Source: Hemileia vastatrix (Eukaryota > Basidiomycota > Pucciniomycetes > Pucciniales > Zaghouaniaceae). From it: a stretch of DNA of 64,000 bases. A program made the translations under genes and the position numbers. The notes under the pieces were generated by a model. It was given only the letters and a program-made list of their open reading frames with translations, searched no databases and had not been told where the DNA came from. The stretch lies in assembly GCA_030280995.1 (NCBI GenBank), contig JASXTE010000016.1:20338501-20402500 (forward strand), in the 5' to 3' direction. Positions 54,618 to 64,000 of this stretch are shown here, piece by piece. Each line of letters opens with the position of its first letter. The stretch's first letter is position 1.

Positions 54618-57600
54618 TAGATAGTTTACTTGTGTGCAAAGCAAACTATCTTATCTCTCCCAGTGCACAGAACCTCCATGTCTTAAGGACTGGAGTTGCC
54701 TTAAACCGCTTGAGATTCATTCTTTTTAAGGAGGATATCCCCTTCAGTTTTCTTATAGACTCTGGAGCTTCAATTTCTTTTGTTATTTTATCTTTTGCCG
54801 AGAAGCTTCAACTAACATTTACAGATATTGATTGAACTCCAATCTATTTGGTCGAATCAGAGGAACCCAAATATTGGGTAAGTAAGAAAGTTTTATGGGT
54901 TTTCAACTTTCCGAACTTTCCCCCCTTCAAGTGGGAATTATCAGTCTTGGACGCCCCAAGGATGGATGATACCATTCTTGGCCATGACTTTTTAATGCAT
55001 TGGAATCCCGAAATTGATTGGACTAGGGGATTGATCACCCCACGCTCTAAGTATATTTCTGATTCTTCAATGCAGGTCAATAGGGAGTTAAACAACCTGC
55101 CTGACAACGTCCTGCTAGAGGACAAGTCTCTGCCAGATGACTTGCAAGCATCTTATCCTTCTTTAAATGAGCAATTGGCTAACCCTTCTAGCTCGATAAC
55201 TTCACTTGAAGAGGATTTAAATTGCCTCGAAGCAATCGAATTCTGCTCTCTCAATACAGGTATCCCCTCGACAGATTCTCTCGAAGATGAAGAGGATGAC
55301 CAAATCAACGTTGAAGCCATCAAATCAAATCTACCGGAAATCTACCATGATTTCCTCGATGTTTTCTCAATCCGCAAGCCCAATAAGTTACCACCTCATC
55401 GACCCTACAACCATCATATAGAGTTAATAGGCCCGGTACCTCCGGCAGGTCCTGTCTATTCTTTATCGAAGGACGAATCTCAAGTTCTTCAAGACTACAT
55501 TGCAGAGAATGTAGCCAAAGGTTTCATCAGAGCCAGTAAATCTCCAACCGGCTCCCCTGTCCTCTTTGTAAAAAAGAAGGACGGTATTCTTAGGTTGTGT
55601 GTTGACTATAGAAAGTTCAACACAGTCACGAAGAAGAATGCATATCCTGTTCCTACTATGTCATTACTTCTTACCCTTTTCAATGGTGCTAATTTCTTTT
55701 CTAAAATTGATCTTAGAGGCGCTTAAAATCTTATTCGCATTGCGTAAGGTCATGAACCACTGACTGCAATGCGCACTAGATTTGGTAGTTTTGAATATTT
55801 AGTTATGCCTTTTGGATTATGTAACGCACCTTCAACTTTTTAAACTTTTGTTAATGATATCTTTCAAGATGTTATTGAACAATTTGTAGTCGTCTATTTA
55901 GATGATATTTTAATATTCTCAAAAACACTGGATGAACATATTCATCATGTTCAACAGGTCCTAAATCATCTTCGAGATCATGGTCTCTACGCCAAGCATA
56001 ATAAATGCCAATTCCACCTCAAATCAATTGATTTTTTGGGTTTTACGTTTTCCACTGACAGTTTAGTCATGAATGACAAAAAAGTCCAGAAAATCCTGGA
56101 ATGGCCTGAGCCCAAAAACATTAAATCACTCCAAGGATTTTTGGGTTTTGCAAACTTCTATAGAAGATTTATTAAAGATTACTCTAAAACTATTTCCAAT
56201 CTTACTTCTCTTCTTAGAAAAGACATTCCTTTTGTTTTTACTTCTACAGCACGAAAGGAATTCGAAGCACTAAAAACAGCGTTCACCACAGCCCCAATTC
56301 TTTGACATTTTGTTCCTTCTGCCTCGACAATAGTTGAGACGGATGCAAGCGATTATGCTATTGCAGGGGTCATCTCCCAATTAAATCCTGAAACAAATTT
56401 GTTTCATCCTGTTGCTTTTGAGTCACGCAAACTCATAGCCGCAGAATTAAATTATGAAATTCATGACAAAGAGCTTTTAGCTATTATCCATTGTCTTAAA
56501 AAATGACGTTCTTTTCTTCTCAGCCTAGATAGTCCTTTTCAAATTTTAACAGATCATAATGCTTTGAAATACTTCATGTCTTCTAAAGTGTTAACCAGGC
56601 GTCAAGCCAGGTGGGCTGAATTTTTGTCTGAATTTTCTTTCTCTATTTCCTATCGCCCAGGAAAAAACTGCATTGTCCCAGATATCTTGTCACGTCGGGA
56701 CAACATTTACCCACAGCGGGGGGACGCATTTGCTGACAAGAACCCAGCAAATGTACAATCAATCTTCAACGAATCAATGTTAACGACTCATCAACTTAAT
56801 TTGATGACAATTCAATCTTTTCGAAATCCACTATCCAACATCCTCGAAGCTCAGTCGAAGGACGATTATTGTTTAGGGTTAAAAGACAAAATACTCTTGA
56901 AGCAAGGGGCCAAAAGATTTAGTATTGAATCAGGTCTATTAATCTTCGAAGGTAGAGTAGTCATACCCGACAACAATGAGATAAAATTATGGATTTTCAA
57001 CAGTTGACATGATTCTCCATTAGCTGGTCATTTTGGGGTTGATAAAACCTACCAGTTAATAGTGAGGGATTTCTTCTGGCCAGGTATGACCAGGGAAATC
57101 AAGGCCTATATAAAAGCTTGTTACCAATGTAATAGGAATAAGGCTCCCCGTCACCAGAAGCATGGGTTGCTTCAACCACTTCCTATTCCCTCTAAACCTT
57201 GGGAATCTTTATCGATGGATTTAATTTCTCAACTTCCTATTTCTAATGATTTTGATGCTATATTAGTAATAGTAGATAGATTTTCAAAAATGTCTATTTT
57301 TATTAAAACCACTACTACTGCTACAGCAGAAGATTTGTCAAAATTGTTTCTAGAATATGTATTTTCTAAACATGGCTTACCAAATGATATTATTTCAGAT
57401 AGAGGCTCATTGTTTGTATCCACATTCTGGACCCAACTGTGTCGACAACTCAATATCACGAGGATTCTCTCCAGGGCCTATCACCCTGAAACCGATGGTC
57501 AAACAGGAAGAGTTAACCAAATCCTCGAACAATATCTTCGAATGTATGTCAGTTACCAACAAGACGATTGGACCACATGGTTACCATTGGCCAAATTTGC

Positions 57601-58264
57601 TTATAATAACTCGACTCATTCTTCGACACGACAATCTCGCTTCGAAACCATTTATGGACGACATCCTCGATTCAACTCAATCCATGTAGGACCTAATCAT
57701 CCTGCGGAACATTATCTTCGAACTATATCACGACTCCAAGAAGAACTTAAAACAAATTTGGAATCAGCGATTCGAAGATACAAGGAACAGGCCGACAAAC
57801 ATCAACAATCTGGTCCTTCCTTTAAACCAGGGGACAAAGTATGGCTCGACGCACGAAACATTCAAACAACAAGACCATTAAAGAAACTGGCTGAAAAGCG
57901 CTTGGGACCATTTGAAATCGACTCTGAAGTCTCTAAAACTGCATTTCGACTCAAGTTACCTCCTAAATGGCAGGCGATTCACCCTATTTTCCATGTATCT
58001 CTCCTGGAACTGGCTCAAGAAATATACCCAGGCAAGAACCAACCCCCTCCGGAACCGGTCGAAGTAGAAGATCACCTAGAGTGGGAAGTAAGTCGTATCC
58101 TTGATTCAAGAATATGAAAGGGGAAACTTCAATACCTCGTGGAATGGGAAGGCTTCCTCAATGACTCAGACAAAACATCCTGGGAACCAGCCATCAATGT
58201 TTCTAATGCCCTTGAACTCCTAAAATCTTTTCATTTAAAATATCCTTTAAAACCAAAACCTTAA
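54609..58264 (+). pseudogene. pol: Element B Pol with chromodomain (eight stops)
   Basis: One phase throughout. Protease FLIDSGASISFV near 54,755. [34 protein letters not shown], active site YLDDILIFS near 55,895. RNase [38 protein letters not shown]. Integrase: HDSPLAGHFG and CYQCNRNK zinc domain; SMDLISQLP and SDRGSLFVSTFW give two Asp, but the third catalytic residue is Gly (TDGQTGRVNQ) where Glu is expected. GPF module LGPFEIDSEV. C-terminal chromodomain (EWEVSRILDSRI, stop, LQYLVEWEGFLNDSD, SWEPAINV). Stops at 54,834, 55,724, 55,745, 55,841, 56,303, 56,504, 57,005 and 58,115; several are CGA to TGA. Chromodomains in this clade direct insertion through histone marks. Confidence 0.95.
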
Positions 58265-59397
58265 AAAATTTCTTTATTTAAAATTTTCTTTTCTTTTTCT
58301 TTCTTTCTTTCTTTAAAATCTGAAAAACACCTCTTAAATTTCTTAGCCTTGTTTTCTTTTTTCTCTCTTCTTTTTTTCTTTCTTCTCCTTCTATAAAATT
58401 TCCTCCAAAACCAACTAAAAATAAAATCAAAATTAAAATAAAATAAAATAAAATAAAATAAAATAAAATAAAATAAAGTAAAATAAAATAAAATAAAATA
58501 AAATAAAATAAAATAAAATAAAATAAAATAAAATAAAATAAAATAAAATAAAATAAAATAAAATAAATAAAATAAAATAAAATAAAATAAAATAAAATAA
58601 AATAAAATAAAATAAAATAAAATAAAATAAAATAAAATAAAATAAAATAAAATAAAATAAAATAAAATAAAATAAAATAAAATAAAATAAAATAAATAGA
58701 ATAAATATAAATAATAAAATAAAATAAAATAAAATAAAATAAATAGAATAAACATAAATAATAAAATTAAAATAAAAAACTCTTAAATCTCTCTAAATAT
58801 TTTCTTTCTTTTCTTTTTCAATTCTTTAAATACATTCTTATCTTAAATTTAAAATTCTCTTCAAAAATTTCTCTTCCAAAAAATTTATTCTCTCTTTAAA
58901 AACTTTCTTTCCTTCGAATCATCAAATCTTGTACGACACGACCATTTCCTTGAACTTAACTTCAATAATTCTTCAAAACAAATAATTCTTCTTTTCAAAT
59001 TCTCTTAAAATTCCAAATTCTGTTTTTTTATTTTCTTTCTTCTTCCTCTCTTTTCAACTAAAATTTCTTAAAAAAAAAAAAAAATTTAAAATCCTCAATT
59101 TAACAAACTCATCTCAATCACAAAACCGTTTTTCTTTTTTTCTCTTTCTTTTCTTACATAAAAATTTCCTTTTAAAAACATTAAAACTTCCTTCAATTTA
59201 ACAACCTTTTTTCTTACTTTAAATTTCTTCTTTCAAATTCTAAAATTTTTTATTTTAAACTTCTTTTTTTCTTTTTCTCTCTCTCTCAAATCTTATAAAA
59301 TTAATAACATTCACCTACAATAAAAAATAAAATAAAATAAAATAAAATAAAACTAAAATACAAATTTTTTTCTACTTCTTTACATCTCCTTTTCATT
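58265..59397. other. Element B spacer with pentanucleotide tract
   Basis: Non-coding between pol and the antisense gene, which end facing each other (convergent). T/C-rich on the plus strand except for the (AAAAT)n tract. Transcripts from both sides would end here. No other feature seen. Confidence 0.7.
58436..58772. repeat. (AAAAT)n microsatellite
   Basis: About 65 units of AAAAT with few interruptions (one AAAGT unit, some AAAT units). A short second tract is at 59,320-59,350. The minus-strand frame through it (FILFY repeats) is a product of the repeat and not a gene. Confidence 0.95.
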
Positions 59398-60294
59398 TCA
59401 AATCTTTTCTTTTAATTTCTCTTGAACCAATCTTTTCATTTTCTCCAAAACTGCCCTTATCTCCTTCCTGCATTTCTCAAATACCTCCTCCTCTCCTACC
59501 GGAACCACCTCTCCCATCTCCAAGAGCTCCTCTGCCACGTCGAAGGAAGCAGCGTCGATAATGGTGTCGACCTCCCCACATAGTTCTTCCGCGAACCTTA
59601 CTCGTCGACCTTGACGAGGTTTCTTTGACCACACCTGGTCCAGGGTGTCTTCGGGCTCTTCAACTACTTCCGTGGCTGGAGGGTTTGCCTCAGTTGGTAT
59701 AACCGGCGCAGGCTTGGCAATCGGCTCTTCAAGGTTATTCGGTGTCTAAAACAAAACTCATCAGTAACTTCATCCTTAAAATAAACAATTAAAACTTACC
59801 TCGAAGATGGGGTCAGGCTCTAAAAATAACCTTGGAGCCACTTCGACCTCTACCTCTCTCTCTTCCTTGTCGTCCTCGATGACCACCCTTTGTTTCTTGG
59901 GTGCCCGCCCTGGAACAGGGACTTCATCTTCATCCTCCTCCACCAACTCGTCAACCTCTTCCTTGACACCTCGCTTCGAACTCATGGCCTGGGTTACCCA
60001 GGTTGAGATCTCGTTGTTTAATTCCTTATCATTTTCCCCCACCGATTGTTCATCTTCGATCGAGACATCCCAAATGTCTTTGACCACCTCTTTGGTTTTA
60101 GGGATTACCCAAAACTTAGTCTTGGTAAATCGCTTTTCGATTTCTGCGTTCTTCGTCAACGCATCGCACGCCACTCGCTGCCAATGGCAAAACTCGCATT
60201 TCTGGCGAGGGCCTCGAGTCGCCGTACTTTCAACACAGAAATACTCCACGCTTTCACAAGCCGTGCAAGTCTGTGAAAACTGTCGCGTGATCAT
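59398..60294 (-). CDS. Antisense cysteine-cluster accessory gene of element B (spliced, intact)
   Basis: Minus strand, opposite to element B, between pol and the 3' LTR. Exon 1 runs 60,294-59,800 from ATG. The intron is 59,799-59,746 (54 nt; donor GTAAGT, TTACTGATG branch-like sequence, acceptor TTTTGTTTTAG) in phase 0. Exon 2 runs 59,745-59,398, ending in TGA. The product is 280 residues. N-terminus: CTACESVEYFC, then KCEFCHWQRVACDA, i.e. a C-x2-C pair and a C-x2-C-x6-C, as in X1 and X2 of element F. The middle is acidic (VDELVEEDEDEVP) with basic patches (RAPKKQR, KKPRQGRRVRF); the C-terminus is helical and charged. There are no stops although gag-pol has ten, so it may be kept or recently active. 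It resembles half of a fungal Zn2Cys6 cluster; function unknown, nuclear role inferred. Confidence 0.72.
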
Positions 60295-60458
60295 TCTTTA
60301 TCCACTTTAGGGTGTGGAGGCGTAGGTGTGGGAGTGGGGCAGTTCATTATAAAAAAGAGTAATTAAGAAGTGAGGGAAAAAATTATTAGAAAAAGGGAAA
60401 CTAGTGTGGGAAGATGACTCAAGCTCAACGGAGTTCGCAATTTTTATACCCGGGCATC

Positions 60459-61236
60459 TGTCACGCGCCACGTGACACTCGAGGCAAAATCAGCTCATTA
60501 AATCAATAATATCGAGTCCTAAATCTATACTTGAAGCGCAGGAAGCAATTCTCCATAGCAACTGCAATTTTCCTTTGTGTACTTACTATTTAACTGCGCT
60601 AGCCTAAAACTCTAAATCTAAATTAGTCAATCTCCCAATAGGGTACCTTAGTCCTTTTTTTCAATAAGCGACGCACAGCGCTAGGTTCAATGAAATAGTA
60701 CAGTAGTAGTTTTCATTAAAGTTTTGTTAATTAATTAAAAAGGGGTAAATTGAGCATGGACAGATATTTAGCGAAGAGGGTCTAAGTGTATGTTAGTAAT
60801 GGTCAATGGAATGGGAATGGTGCGATGGAAGGGAGGTCAATGCGAGGAGAAACAAAGGATATAAAAGGGGTTGGGTATTTGGTTTGATATTCCTTAGAAT
60901 TAAATTATAAAAAATCGTATTTACATTAATAGTGGTAAATCTTTAAAGTTAAAATCATTGTTATTGTATCTTTCTCTTATTTTCTCAATATTCATTTCTA
61001 AATCCTAAATCTTTGATTATTGAGTTTCCAACCCTTCGTGAGATTTTAAGAATTACTATTACCTCTGAAACTAGTCTATAATTCTTCTCGAACAAACCTC
61101 GAACCTGTAGCTATTACTTCGAGTGACCTTCAAATCATTTCCTCGAATCATTCCTCTGTGCTTCGAAGAAGTTTCTAAATCCCTCATCTCACTTTCAGGA
61201 ACATCCTCGACCTTGTGCGTAGGTCGTCCGGTGACA
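60459..61236 (+). repeat. Element B 3' LTR
   Basis: 778 bp, starting TGTCACGCGCCACGTGACAC and ending CCGGTGACA, followed by the target duplication GTTCC. TATAAAAG at 60,860-60,867. No clear polypurine tract lies before it (TTTTTATACCCGGGCATC). Confidence 0.95.
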
Positions 61237-62040
61237 GTTCCATTGGGGATGCTGACAGAAGTAGCACCAGATGTAGCAAATGGAATTGTGAATAAGTGTA
61301 GGAAGCAAAGGATTTCTAATTTCACTGATTTTGATGTTTAACAGCAGACATTTCAGCCAATTGTTGGAATACCTAGGGTGCCACATTATGCAGGACCCTT
61401 AGGGTATTTAACAATTACTGTAAATGGTAAGCAAATTAAAGTGTTAGTGGATACAGGTTCACAAATCAACGTGGTGTCAGTGGATGATGCAGTGGAGTTA
61501 GGTCTTCCTGTTAAAGATGTTGAAGGCACTGTCGCAGGAATTGGTGAAGGTAGGTTACCTGTTATAGGGGTAGCAGAGTATGTACGCACTAGAGTTGTGG
61601 GAGCAACGAGGGATATACATTTTTATGTTCCAATGGGTGTAGTAAAACCAGTTTTAGGCATGCCATTTTTAGTGGATTATTCTGCAACTACAGATTATTG
61701 TTTGAATAAGACTATTGGAATAAGGATTATGGGTGATGATGGTGTTCTAGTAACAGTGGTCTTAGTAGCACCCTAGGATGGTGGCTGGGAAACTAAGTAC
61801 TCTGGAGCTGCGCGGTTAGTGAAAGAAAGAGAATTTTATGAGGAAGTCTCAGATAACAAGATAGGGCGAGTGCCAGGAAGGCGCCAACATTTTCATTAGG
61901 GACTGGCATTTTAGGTGTTACTATCTCCCAGGATGAGAGGAACCCCGATAGTAACGAGTCAGTTGAACAAGAAGGGATACGTAAAGAGGTACTTTATAGG
62001 TGTCTTAAGAATATTATTGTAGAATGTATTATACCTAAGT
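61237..62040 (+). pseudogene. gag-pro: Element C Gag end and protease (broken)
   Basis: It resumes gag of C after element B at VPLGMLTEVAPDVANGI. Stop TAA 61,339, then protease in the same phase with VLVDTGSQINVVS and PVLGMPFLVDY. TAG 61,774 breaks it. Beyond about 61,890 the sensible reading is in the -1 phase (TFSLGTGILGVTISQDERNP), which matches the start of ORF2 in E and F (SPQDEIPDCN). So the family has the same ORF1/ORF2 layout, but I see no clean slippery heptamer here. Confidence 0.85.
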
Positions 62041-62205
62041 TTTAATTTCTTTGATTACAGATATTGTTATAGATATATTAAAAAGAAAAGACAAAAACAG
62101 GATTTAGGTGCAACCCGTAGTTATATTAAAAAGTGTTTCATTTTAATTAATGAAGAAAGCAGCAAGAGCTCTTTTGCATCAAAGTATAAACCAGTTAATG
62201 TAGGA

Positions 62206-63357
62206 ATGCCTGATTTGAATCCTCCTTTGAAGAGGCTGGCAATGTCTAGGAATCCTTATGATACCCCTTTAACAAAGTTTCTGCCTGATTTAGTGCCTAC
62301 TGGTAAGATTACAATGGAAAGGCTTCAGATGGTTAATTTTGGACCAGAGGATTGGTTATCGCAGGAAGAAAAGAAGTTGTTGTTACATGTTATGGTTCTT
62401 AGGGAAAATGATATTGCGTTTTCAGAAGAGGAAAGAGGTTTGTTAAAACACTCTTATGGTAAACCTTATATTTTTCCAGTTATACCTCATGCGCCATGGC
62501 AGAAGAAGGCTTTTCTAATACCAGCAGCCATAAGAGAAGAGTATATGGAATTGATTAGGGGAAGGTTAAAGTCTGGCTTGTATGAAAAGTCTATGTCTAG
62601 TTATTTAAGTCCAGTGTTTTGCGTTGTTAAACATAATGGTAAATTAAGGGTTGTTCTTTATCTTAGGGAAATGAACAAGGTTGCAGTAAAGGACGGAGGG
62701 ATGCCAAAAACTCCAGAGGAGTTTGTGGATTCTTTTGCTGGAAGCGCATGTTATGGATTAGGTGATATTATGGGATTATACAATGAGCACGAATTCAACA
62801 AATCATCCAGACCCATGAAAACGTTTGAAACACCACTGGGGCGCTTCAGGTTGAAAAGGTTACCGCAAGGAGCAACAAATTCAGTGGTGGTATACCAAGC
62901 ACAGATGATGTGGATATTGCAGGATGAAATCCCAGAACATGTGGGAATTTTCATTGATGATGGCGGTATAAAATGACCAGCCAGTGATTAAGATGGGGAA
63001 GTGTTAGAAGAGAATCCGCGTATTAGAAAGTTTGTTTGGGAATATGCGATTACTCTGGAAAGAATGCTTTTTAGGATAGAGGAGGCAGGATTAACGATTT
63101 CAGGGTCCAGATTTGCTTGTTGTGTTCCAGCGCTAGATATAGTGGGACATGTGGTATACAAGGAAGGGAGAATTTTTGCTGAGAAACAGAGGAATAAGGT
63201 ACTTACATGGCAGCGACCAAGAAATACTAAGGAAGTTAGAGGGTTTTTAGGCATCTGTACCTATGTAAGAATGTTTATTCGAGATTTTGCTTTGTTGTCT
63301 TCACCTTTACGGCGCCTTACAAGAAAAGTTGTTGTATGGGATTGGATGGAGGAATGA
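62206..63357 (+). pseudogene. pol: Element C reverse transcriptase (broken)
   Basis: Starts near VNVGMPDLNPPLKRLAMSRN. RT signatures as in E and F: RLQMVNFGPEDWLSQEEKK, RVVLYLREMNKVAVKD, LKRLPQGATNSVVVYQ, and active-site FIDDGG at about 62,950, directly followed by a TGA at 62,974. The connection region continues from 63,001 (LFRIEEAGLTISGSRFACC, TKEVRGFLGICTYVRMF). TGA 63,355 replaces a Cys codon by comparison with D. Confidence 0.88.
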
Positions 63358-64000
63358 AAGGAGTCATTCAAGTTACTGAAAAGGATTGTAGGGAAATACA
63401 TTCTTTTGAGGAAATTGGAGTATGGACCAGGCACTGGGAAAATTACTTTAGCGGTAGATTCCAGTGTGTCCTCAGTGGGCACAGTTTTGATGCAGGATGA
63501 TGAGGAAGGTAATGATAGACCTGTCCATTATGAGTCTAAGACTTTTACCAAAGTTGAGTCCAGGTACTCTCAGTCAAAGTTGGAGTTATGTGGAGTAGCG
63601 AAGATTCTTAAGAAGCTACAATGGATGCTTTGGGGCAGCATTTTGAGCTGCATGTTGATGCGCTATCGTTGGTGCAAATGACTAGTAGCCCAAGTTTACC
63701 AGATGCGCCCATGACAAGGTGGGTAGCACAGATTAATTTGTTTTGTTTTGATTTAGTCCATAAACTGGGAAAATTGTTCACTATACCGGATTCATTGTCA
63801 AGAAGACTGCTGTGTGAAGAAGACTCGGAAGCGGAAGAACTGGAAGAAGATAAGAAATGGGTAAATGGGATAGATTATTTTTATGAAAGATTTAACATTA
63901 ACGTCCGTGATGACAATAAACTAGTAATGCGGAAGGTCTTTAAAGACATAAAGATGGATATTGACGATGATGATTGTAGCAAGGGTAGTCTGCAACTGGA
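63358..64000 (+). pseudogene. pol: Element C RNase H and linker (cut by window end)
   Basis: RNase H (TLAVDSSVSSVGTVL, KLELCGVAKILKKL) is shifted by one base after LWG, as in D, and continues as QHFELHVDALSLV. Then SRRLLCEEDSEAEELEEDKK and the linker with one hairpin motif at 63,903-63,924 (VRDDNKL). The window ends within the linker; integrase lies beyond. Confidence 0.83.
63903..63924 (+). repeat. Short covarying hairpin, element C
   Basis: GTC, loop CGTGAT, GAC, tail AATAAACTAG; the outer pair is C/A, so only three base pairs. In D the homologous copy has a full 4-bp stem. Confidence 0.65.

Larger units (their letters stand above)
52582..61236 (+). mobile_element. Element B: chromovirus with antisense accessory gene
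   Basis: 8,655 bp. LTRs of 778 bp (TGTCA to TGACA) at 52,582-53,359 and 60,459-61,236 differ at roughly 14 positions. GTTCC at 52,577-52,581 and 61,237-61,241 is the target duplication, inside gag of element C. Contents: gag, -1 pol (protease, RT, RNase H, integrase, chromodomain), a long (AAAAT)n tract, and an intact spliced gene on the opposite strand. Self-priming is likely. Ten stops in gag and pol make it non-autonomous. Confidence 0.96.
49966..64000 (+). mobile_element. Element C: Ty3-type retrotransposon, interrupted by B and cut by window end
   Basis: A plus-strand copy of the D family: LTR 49,966 to about 50,824, gag to 52,581, then element B, then gag end, protease, RT and RNase H to the window end. 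It is broken by many stops. The segment from the LTR 3' end through the primer binding site is deleted (about 175 bp compared with D), so it could not be primed for reverse transcription. The integrase and 3' LTR lie beyond the window. Confidence 0.9.

Noticed and set aside
56055..56076. A hairpin-like match (GTC, loop, GAC, TAAACTG) on the minus strand in element B RT
   Set aside because: It lies in a conserved RT coding part, in antisense, as a single copy; chance similarity is more likely.
58261..58755. 164-codon minus-strand ORF of FILFY repeats
   Set aside because: It is the translation of the AAAAT microsatellite and not a gene.

Overview
The window is an AT-rich fungal genome segment made almost entirely of nested LTR retrotransposons. 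I found no convincing host gene. Most of the pol proteins are Ty3/gypsy-type. The RNase H and integrase wording of element A, and the FIDDGG-type reverse transcriptases of four other elements, resemble what I recall from rust fungi (Pucciniales) and other basidiomycetes. That assignment is recollection plus inference and needs a database search.

Layout. 1-5,970: AT-rich DNA with a 676-bp tandem duplication and one decayed coding remnant. 5,976-14,468: element A, a complete but broken Ty3 element with 814-bp LTRs and a TCATC target duplication. 14,474-17,467: AT-rich DNA with diverged repeats and two 183-bp inverted-repeat elements. 17,468-18,491 and 31,484-31,845: two pieces of a chromovirus copy (B2), split by element F. 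18,492-31,483: element F on the minus strand. 31,846-44,015: element E on the plus strand, related to F. 44,016-49,682: element D, minus. 49,966-64,000: element C, plus, same family as D and head-to-head with it. 52,582-61,236: element B, a chromovirus inserted in the gag of C with a GTTCC target duplication.

All gag and pol genes carry stops, frameshifts or deletions. The most unusual content lies outside gag and pol. (1) Elements F and B carry genes antisense to the element, between pol and the 3' LTR. Each encodes a protein with a cysteine cluster C-x2-C-x6-C. The B copy is intact with one 54-nt intron; an F copy has one 68-nt intron. (2) Elements C, D, E and F share about 40 copies of a small hairpin: a 4-bp stem, a 6-nt loop, and a TAAACTGG-like tail. 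The stem sequence varies while pairing is kept, and all four Watson-Crick pairs occur at the outer position. (3) The 3' regions of E and F share four larger hairpins that also show compensating changes. (4) Canonical -1 slippery heptamers sit at the gag/pol overlap of B and, unusually, at the PR/RT overlap of E and F. (5) The chromoviruses B and B2 show a Tf1-type self-priming arrangement.

Reading the elements together: each LTR has a TATAAAAG-like box driving a genomic RNA. Gag (with or without protease) is read first and the polymerase proteins follow by frameshift or as one polyprotein. The antisense genes would need their own promoters. Their DNA-binding-like cysteine clusters suggest, but do not prove, a regulatory role for the element.
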